NCBI GenBank assembly: GCA_900128395.1
Contig: LT649893.1
Span: 1 to 11,860, forward strand
DNA length: 11,860 nt
DNA from: Stramenopiles sp. TOSAG23-2
Lineage: Eukaryota; Sar
Direction of reading: 5' to 3'
The position numbers and the translations under genes were made by a program. Numbering within the stretch: position 1 is the stretch's first letter; each line of letters opens with the position of its first letter. Positions 7,801 through 11,860 of this stretch are shown here, one piece after another. Below the pieces are notes generated by a model, which was not told the origin of the DNA, ran no database searches, and saw only the letters and a list, made by a program, of their open reading frames with translations.

Positions 7801-9628
7801 TTATTTAAAACCAAATGGTCAACCGTTGAAAAGTAAAGATATGGTAATTGGCTACTGTCGCTCAGTCAGACAAATCGATAAAATTTTAAGGGATGACGAG
7901 TCAATCAGATTGGGTAGTACAAAAGTTAATTCCAATAGAAATCCATATATCTGTTATCATTCACCTGTAAATGATAAGAAAAGATATTTAAGCACGGTTG
8001 GCTTTAAAACAGGCTTGTACATTGACATTGCTTTCAAAAAGAATATTGTAAAACTTGGAAGGATTGAAAAAATCTACGATGAAGATGATCAAATATTAGA
8101 CGTAGAGTTTGATAATGATGACGAGATAAAACAGATTTATGGTGATGATAAACAAAAGGCTCAACAAGGCGATGAAGTAAACGATAATAATGATAATAGT
8201 GATAGTTATGATGAGGACGAGGTGGAAGATCTTTACATAAACAAGACCATAAATGTCAACATGGTAATACCAGATCCAACTGTATTGTATTTTATAAATC
8301 GTGTTCAATACAATCGCAAATATTATTTTGGTGTTGAAAAGGCCGTTAATATGGTCGATCGACCATTTTTATTAAGGCTGATTACAACAAGTACAACATG
8401 CAAGGAGCTTTATAAAATTATTTATGAACATTCACAGCAAATTATCCCCGCAAATTTACGCGAAGATGAGATTGATTTAGACATTGATTACACAAAATTC
8501 TCTGGAACAGGTGATGACTTGGAAACCAATTATGATGCCGCCGCTACTGTTAAAAACGACACAGGTATAACGAATCAATTACAAGAAAAATATGGATTTT
8601 CATTGCACTTTGTTGACATGGATTACAATACATACAGACGGAATCATTATCCTGGATTATCATGTCCAAATTGCCCATGGACAGATCGATGTCAAGGATG
8701 CTTAATTACAGATGTAGAAAATATATATTTAAATAAGACATTTAGAAAAAAGAGTATTACAATTGCAATACAGTGGAATGAAAATAATTCAAATACCTAT
8801 ATTCGAAAATCGACGTCTAAAATTGAAGGAGCTAAATTTAGACAGCCAATTAAACATGAATCAATCAATCGTTGCGATGCATTAGATAATAAACGCTTAT
8901 CCATTTATGAATGCATCAATAAATATTGCAAAGAGGAGACAATGGATGGGAAAGATCAAGTTTATTGTAGTAAATGCAAAGAACACCAAGATCATACAAA
9001 GCAAGTGACTCTTTACAGGCCTCCTCCGGTTTTGATTATCCATTTGAAACGCTTCAAATTTACACAGCGTCATGGTGAGAAAATATCTACTCAAGTGAAT
9101 TTCCCGATCAATGGGTTGGATTTATCATTTGCTTACTCTGATAAGCCAAAAGACCCAATACCATTAGACTTAACATGGTGGGAATATTTGGGAGGAAAAT
9201 ATGATGCCAATAGAAGTGTAGAACGCACAAATGATGATGATGAAGAAGAGGTTGAGACAAAACAGGAAAATATGAAAGATGAAGAAAAAATGGTAATAGA
9301 AAAAGATAATTTTGTATATGATTGCGTAGGTGTTGTAAATCATTTTGGAGGAACATCAGGTGGCCATTATGTAGCATATGCAAAAAATTCATATGATAAT
9401 AAATGGAGACAATTTGATGATTCTCGTGTTCGTGTAATTTCAAGAAGTGAAGTTGTATCAAGAAATGCATATATTATGTTTTACGTTCGTAGAGATTTAC
9501 CAGAGACTGGAGTAGAGGAAATATATAAATGCCGAAAGCCAACAAAAAAGCAAGCGGAGGAGTTTAATAAATTAGTAGCATCCACAACACGATTTACTAG
9601 TATGTTGGATAAATGTATATTGGCGTGA
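4817..9628 (+). CDS. USP32-like: USP32-like deubiquitinase: EF-hand, DUSP, Ubl-like and USP domains
   Basis: This is a complete 1603-residue thiol protease predicted to cleave ubiquitin from proteins; human USP32 is of nearly identical length (from memory). The start is the first ATG after an in-frame TAA at 4805-4807. Order: MGGTVS N-myristoylation-type start; EF-hand-like region to about 400, with a canonical loop at D370-R-D372-E-D374-G-F-L-S-K-S-E381 preceded by a degenerate one at 334-345; DUSP domain about 505-645 with W520 and W527/W528/W531; ubiquitin-like segment about 660-735; USP catalytic domain about 755-1580. The Cys box is N766-L-G-N-T-C771, the His box is G-G-H1517-Y, and D1534 in FDDS is the likely third residue (17 residues after His, as in USP7). 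Zinc-type pairs are C924/C927 and C1384/C1387, with a CPNC...CQGC cluster at C1283/C1286/C1292/C1295. Acidic low-complexity insertions lie at about 1087-1141 and 1473-1500. The protein ends in C1600-I-L-A, a CaaX prenylation box. Endomembrane location and calcium responsiveness are inferred from this architecture. Confidence 0.95.
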   Translation: MGGTVSKEVITIEEARERISDDDLNRLIYAYRKLYNNNNNRSSSNVHSNYNVGISFSNFDRYILCEYLPMPRKLKMIFFYSLLGRSKDVFLTFDDLLRAYAVTYLGTMEEKCTLIFYMLTVTDGHQSGYGDSVMWEKKLHKESVVDFAKFFASFPKDVLLQRSMFIQLFESDTEVTEEEFVDWAVQAEVSKTIFIRWISIVGKGIFNKIAKYDLSEINKQEFVMIENDNSGKISRRNSFNTNRKKDKSDAAAQQAYILNWLKDKYLELEALKENEDVDDTGLNINNINIKDTTANNDKTAVSKDVNSVDEIQLGDLFSPPIPRRLLNLIFYYADEKNVGMVDSGFFVGTLSRIFTGSSEEKFHFIFDLFDRDEDGFLSKSELVNIFRSLNQIEEELEQDGKVTRRLPMKSTVSKFRVAMQKAAAKVSTSSRKNRSDTTNKHINTLVNHLLQNDSCKMTYKEWENWASTNPNIFSFIETTIQKAIESTPNTRLSPSAELEAIIEVKNPMYSDDKIREGEEWFILSRPWWRKWEAYARSEQKKSKQNLNSYIENSSNNDISNELNNFVSIDRPGKIDQSNILSGVTKISLCSTIYYNQDYVIVNKKVWKLLVSWYGGGPEIKRTVVKDGDRVELELHPVVLRISMKSVEGEKGGEIDRPRRMRNVIDIVVSRFQTATQVKRIACSAFGLRYFNKVRMWDCRQDRHPMLIRPVGGVESRTVEDFDFLDGQSIQLEEMSRNGEWPFKVDLKNHAYQPALSKLPGIAGLYNLGNTCYINASVQGLMHVPLLSEYFCKEYHISDLNATAALGSKNAELACAYSLLTNEMMGKKASSYAVSPRIFKRSLGHFNRMFTGYNQHDAQEFLSLFMDGLHEDINRVRKKMYVEIKDSDGRPDDVVANEWWDNHLRRDNSIVQTLFAGQFKSKVQCAACGYISNRFEPFTMLQVPLPLPSEVTIEILIVFCGSNKQSLRLGLRLKKGNSSPFHIKKAIESMDSDIPNYLKPNGQPLKSKDMVIGYCRSVRQIDKILRDDESIRLGSTKVNSNRNPYICYHSPVNDKKRYLSTVGFKTGLYIDIAFKKNIVKLGRIEKIYDEDDQILDVEFDNDDEIKQIYGDDKQKAQQGDEVNDNNDNSDSYDEDEVEDLYINKTINVNMVIPDPTVLYFINRVQYNRKYYFGVEKAVNMVDRPFLLRLITTSTTCKELYKIIYEHSQQIIPANLREDEIDLDIDYTKFSGTGDDLETNYDAAATVKNDTGITNQLQEKYGFSLHFVDMDYNTYRRNHYPGLSCPNCPWTDRCQGCLITDVENIYLNKTFRKKSITIAIQWNENNSNTYIRKSTSKIEGAKFRQPIKHESINRCDALDNKRLSIYECINKYCKEETMDGKDQVYCSKCKEHQDHTKQVTLYRPPPVLIIHLKRFKFTQRHGEKISTQVNFPINGLDLSFAYSDKPKDPIPLDLTWWEYLGGKYDANRSVERTNDDDEEEVETKQENMKDEEKMVIEKDNFVYDCVGVVNHFGGTSGGHYVAYAKNSYDNKWRQFDDSRVRVISRSEVVSRNAYIMFYVRRDLPETGVEEIYKCRKPTKKQAEEFNKLVASTTRFTSMLDKCILA

Positions 9629-9965
9629 ATGATTTGTAATATCATATATAAACATATAAGAAGCATGTACATGATATAATAGAGATGTATGATACGTATG
9701 AGATATGATATGATACGAAGCGTATGATAATGATACATTAAAATATTTTTAAATAATACGGAGGCTAAAAAATATGAATGTGTGTATATAATTGTTTTGT
9801 ACAATGTACTTTTGCTGTCCTCCCTCTCTGTATAAATCTCACGATGCAACTCCACAAATTATACAACACTCGTATATTTATATATTATATAATATTAATA
9901 CACGCTTCCTTTTGTAATTTATATATATACATTCCCTATTCGTACACGCGTATAATTTTTTCTCT
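9629..9965. other. Convergent intergenic spacer
   Basis: This 337-bp stretch separates the stop codons of the USP gene (+) and the p28 gene (-), so it must serve as 3' UTR and transcript-end region for both. It contains many short ATGATA/TATGAT permutations around 9670-9735, a palindrome CATGTACATG at 9664-9673 and a short dyad ATACG-AAG-CGTAT at 9713-9725. No coding frame is supported. The closeness of the two ends makes overlapping 3' transcripts possible. Confidence 0.6.
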
Positions 9966-10664
9966 TCATTGTTGTTGCGTCTTTAAAAAATCTTCCAATT
10001 GTTTTATTTGTTTTTCAATAAATTCACGTTCTTTTTTTTGACTTTCTCTTGCTGTTTTGGTTTTTGTCATTTCCCTATTTTGTACAATTTCAACTTTGTC
10101 CATTAAATCTACTTTCATGCTTTGTAAATTTTGACGTTTTTTTATTAAATTTTGATGTTTTTCATCCAATGTTGCTACTGTTTCCTCAGCTTCTACGGCT
10201 TTCCGTGTACCAAACGCTACAGCATTTAAATACAAAGTTTGATATGCTGCTAACGACATCCTAATTTCATCCCTAACTCTTAAAAGCACTAATCCTCTTT
10301 CCGGTGTTTCCAACGTTACTTGCCTTAAAAGTTCATCAAAAGCTTGAGAATACAAATCCTCTCGAACAGGACATATGCCATTGTTTCTAGCTTGCCTTCT
10401 GCTTAAACCTTCATCAAGTTTATCTTGCAAATCAAAAACATCTTCCCTACCAGATGTTTTATTAGTACAATATTGTTTCCAAATATTTCCATCATCGTCT
10501 TCCAAAGCAATCGGTGGTAACAATGTGTTTAAGACATCGTTCGAATGTATACCACCACCAATTGCAGCATTTTTTGCTAAAGTTGATTTAGCACTAACAA
10601 CTGATGTACTATTAGACGTATTCATTAACAAAGGTTCATCCCTTTTTACTAAACTACCTTCCAT
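9966..10664 (-). CDS. DNALI1-like: Axonemal inner-arm dynein light chain p28 (DNALI1 / IDA4 family)
   Basis: This is a complete 232-residue frame. The start is the first in-frame ATG after a TAA at 10674-10676, and the stop is TGA at 9966-9968. The protein is recognised from the highly conserved p28 core: VLNTLLPP (44-51), IWKQY (61-65), DLQDKLDE..SRRQARNNGICP (78-99), R-E-D-L-Y-S-Q-A-F-D-E-L-L-R-Q-V (101-116), and ERGLVLLRVRDEIRM followed by AAYQTLY (122-145). A Lys/Glu/Gln-rich C-terminal coiled coil follows (about 155-230). p28 binds single-headed inner-arm dynein heavy chains together with actin or centrin and is needed for their assembly in the axoneme (established for Chlamydomonas IDA4). 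It is slightly shorter than typical members of about 250 residues, with a Ser/Thr-rich N-terminus, and nothing looks broken. Its presence implies motile cilia or flagella. Confidence 0.95.
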   Translation of the reverse strand: MEGSLVKRDEPLLMNTSNSTSVVSAKSTLAKNAAIGGGIHSNDVLNTLLPPIALEDDDGNIWKQYCTNKTSGREDVFDLQDKLDEGLSRRQARNNGICPVREDLYSQAFDELLRQVTLETPERGLVLLRVRDEIRMSLAAYQTLYLNAVAFGTRKAVEAEETVATLDEKHQNLIKKRQNLQSMKVDLMDKVEIVQNREMTKTKTARESQKKEREFIEKQIKQLEDFLKTQQQ

Positions 10665-10881
10665 ATTGATATATTATTTTCTATTTCCAAAAGCAAAGAA
10701 TAATATATATATATATTTAATATAAATCAAAATCAATCAATAATAACAAAAATAGAATTATTAATCAAGAGTAGTGTAAAGTAAGAAGGTGAATGGTGTA
10801 ATATAGTATATCTGTATATTGATAAGAAAATGCCTAGATACTTGCTTAATAACTAATCAATACACAAAGTATGAATATATG

Positions 10882-11039
10882 TATATATACATGTACTTTT
10901 ACCTTTTGCTGGATTTACTTTCACAAATATTATTATTAATTGTTTTTGATTTTTATATTATATATACATGTACTTTTACCTTTTGCTGGATTTACTTTCA
11001 CAAATATTATTATTAATTGTTTTTGATTTTTATATTATA
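10882..11039. repeat. Perfect tandem duplication, 77-bp unit, about 2.05 copies
   Basis: Copy 1 is 10882-10958 and copy 2 is 10959-11035, with the identity continuing to 11039. Base-by-base comparison shows no mismatch within the units. The unit begins near TATATATACATGTAC, includes CCTTTTGCTGGATTTAC and ends in an A/T-rich stretch. Complete identity in non-coding DNA suggests a recent duplication, or an assembly duplication. It lies about 220-375 bp upstream of the p28 start codon. Confidence 0.95.
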
Positions 11040-11176
11040 ACTGTTTTACCAGTTGTTGAGAAGAATTTTTAACTGGTGCTTAAATTGTATTCTAATTTCC
11101 ACTTTCAAGTATAAATTAGTGTCATTTGATAGGTAGAAATCGAAGATCCCCCATTGTAAATAGAAAAAAAATCATC

Positions 11177-11221
11177 ATGGCGACCCTTTTTTCTGAGAGA
11201 GACCTTCCCGTTGTCAAATAA
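11177..11221 (+). promoter_or_regulatory. Short ORF (14 codons) in strong initiation context, possible uORF
   Basis: ATCATCATGGCG gives A at -3 and G at +4 around the ATG at 11177. The frame encodes MATLFSERDLPVVK and stops with TAA at 11219-11221. It sits in the least A/T-rich part of this spacer, 375 bp upstream of the partial gene's ATG. It could be a uORF, a first coding exon of a spliced transcript (a TACTAAT branch-point-like string follows at 11232-11238), or chance. Confidence 0.25.
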
Positions 11222-11530
11222 ACTTTTAGTATACTAATAAGTACAAATTACACATATTTTACTATCAAACCTCGTGCATTATAATTCCTAGATCTTGCAA
11301 AAATCATGAATTTTTGGAAAAATTTCAGACATTTTTTATATTTTTAATCCAAGAAGTTGCCATAACCGCACTGTATGAATTGAGCATTTTTATAAAGGGC
11401 ACGACGGTGATTTTATACATATAAAGAATATTTTTTTTGATCAACAGAAAGTGAAATGAAGTGTAATCCATCACAAATAATAAATGCACAAATCAAAAAG
11501 AATGAATAAAATATACAAGTTGCATCACAA

Positions 11531-11558
11531 TATAGATAGATATATAGATAGATAGATA
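11531..11558. repeat. GATA-rich tetranucleotide microsatellite
   Basis: This is a slightly imperfect (GATA)n run interrupted by TATATA, about 40 bp upstream of the partial gene's ATG. It includes the in-frame TAG at 11545-11547 that helps fix that gene's start. It is a simple repeat probably located in the 5' UTR. Confidence 0.8.
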
Positions 11559-11595
11559 CAGACGTGTGCGTGCAATTAACAACAAAAGTGAAACA

Positions 11596-11860
11596 ATGGC
11601 ATCGTTACTTACCGATGATACAACAACAATAACGACGACGACAACAACAACGATGACAAGAAGAAGAACAACGCCAACAACTGAAACATCTGAGCAAATG
11701 ACCGATAATGAACTTTCACATTTTGAAGATTTACCTGGTATATTACAAATATGTATTGGTACTGCTACAAAACCAGGTCTCATAGCATATTTTGATGATG
11801 ATATACTTGCAATGATAAATATGTTTGCGAAAACATGTAAAAAATTTCTTGAATATGATT
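11596..11860 (+). CDS. 5' end of an unrecognised gene, truncated by the window edge
   Basis: Eighty-eight codons are open to the window end with no stop. The ATG at 11596 is the first in-frame Met after a TAG at 11545-11547. The N-terminus (residues 1-33) is a low-complexity Thr-rich tract encoded by an ACA/ACG/AGA trinucleotide repeat. From about residue 36 the sequence becomes complex: acidic, then LPGILQICIGTATKPGLIAY at about 46-65, followed by DDDILAMINMFAKTCKKFLEY. This looks like a folded, partly helical domain. No family is recognised. The change from repeat-like to ordered sequence and codon use like the neighbours support a real gene. It is divergent from p28. Confidence 0.7.
   Translation, partial: MASLLTDDTTTITTTTTTTMTRRRTTPTTETSEQMTDNELSHFEDLPGILQICIGTATKPGLIAYFDDDILAMINMFAKTCKKFLEYD

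Larger units (their letters stand above)
10665..11595. other. Divergent intergenic region upstream of p28 and of the partial gene
   Basis: This spacer of about 930 bp separates two divergent start codons and should hold both promoters. It contains TA tracts (near 10702-10716), the 77-bp tandem duplication (10882-11039), a G+C-richer island around 11135-11215 with a 14-codon ORF in good initiation context (11177-11221), a hairpin CAAAAAT-CATGA-ATTTTTG at 11298-11316 and a GATA-rich microsatellite (11531-11558). No longer coding frame, tRNA or known ncRNA was recognised. Confidence 0.6.

Noticed and set aside
8096-8308. Ile/Tyr-rich minus-strand ORF resembling a small membrane protein
   Set aside because: It is the complement of an Asp/Asn-rich acidic insertion (GAT/AAT codons read as ATC/ATT). 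Composition alone creates the apparent membrane segments.
9660-9740. Clustered ATGATA/TATGAT strings and short palindromes, considered as a CRISPR-like or replication-origin repeat
   Set aside because: There is no regular period, spacer structure or constant unit. It looks like A/T-rich slippage in a convergent 3' spacer.
9481-9855. Minus-strand ORF of 124 codons spanning the USP 3' end and the spacer
   Set aside because: It is low-complexity Ile/Tyr/Leu-rich, overlaps a certain gene and shows no motif.

Overview
The window looks like nuclear DNA of a unicellular (protist-like) eukaryote. It carries a USP32-type ubiquitin protease with EF-hands, an axonemal inner-arm dynein p28 light chain and a C2H2 zinc-finger protein. 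Intergenic DNA is extremely A+T-rich with many TA tracts. Coding regions are somewhat less A+T-rich but still favour A/T-ending codons and Asn/Asp/Lys/Ser-rich linkers. All four complete genes read as single uninterrupted frames (up to 1603 codons) and end at TAA or TGA with no in-frame TAA/TAG/TGA. This argues for the standard genetic code and few introns. The p28 gene implies the organism makes, or its lineage made, motile cilia or flagella. I cannot name the taxon.

Layout: 1-434 is A+T-rich intergenic DNA. 435-1625 (-) encodes a basic/acidic nuclear-type protein with one C2H2-like zinc finger. 1626-2628 is a divergent intergenic region with TA tracts, a small GTTGAAA repeat, two inverted-repeat regions and an unexplained 62-codon ORF. 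2629-4182 (+) encodes a cytosolic beta-lactamase-related serine hydrolase. 4183-4816 is the spacer leading to the USP gene and contains a (TC)12 tract. 4817-9628 (+) encodes the USP32-like deubiquitinase. 9629-9965 is a short convergent spacer. 9966-10664 (-) encodes dynein light chain p28. 10665-11595 is a divergent spacer with a perfect 77-bp tandem duplication and a GATA microsatellite. 11596-11860 (+) is the 5' end of an unrecognised gene running off the window.

The genes do not form an obvious pathway. They look like ordinary, independently transcribed neighbours in a compact eukaryotic genome. The most informative observation is that the USP carries an N-terminal myristoylation-type motif (MGGTVS) and a C-terminal CaaX-type box (CILA), together with a canonical EF-hand. 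This would make it a calcium-responsive deubiquitinase anchored to membrane at both ends, the same architecture I recall for human USP32. I found no mobile element, CRISPR array, rRNA or tRNA, and no convincing new multi-gene system. The more novel items are the orphan zinc-finger protein, the small-ORF/inverted-repeat island at about 2140-2480, and the uORF whose stop overlaps the hydrolase start codon.
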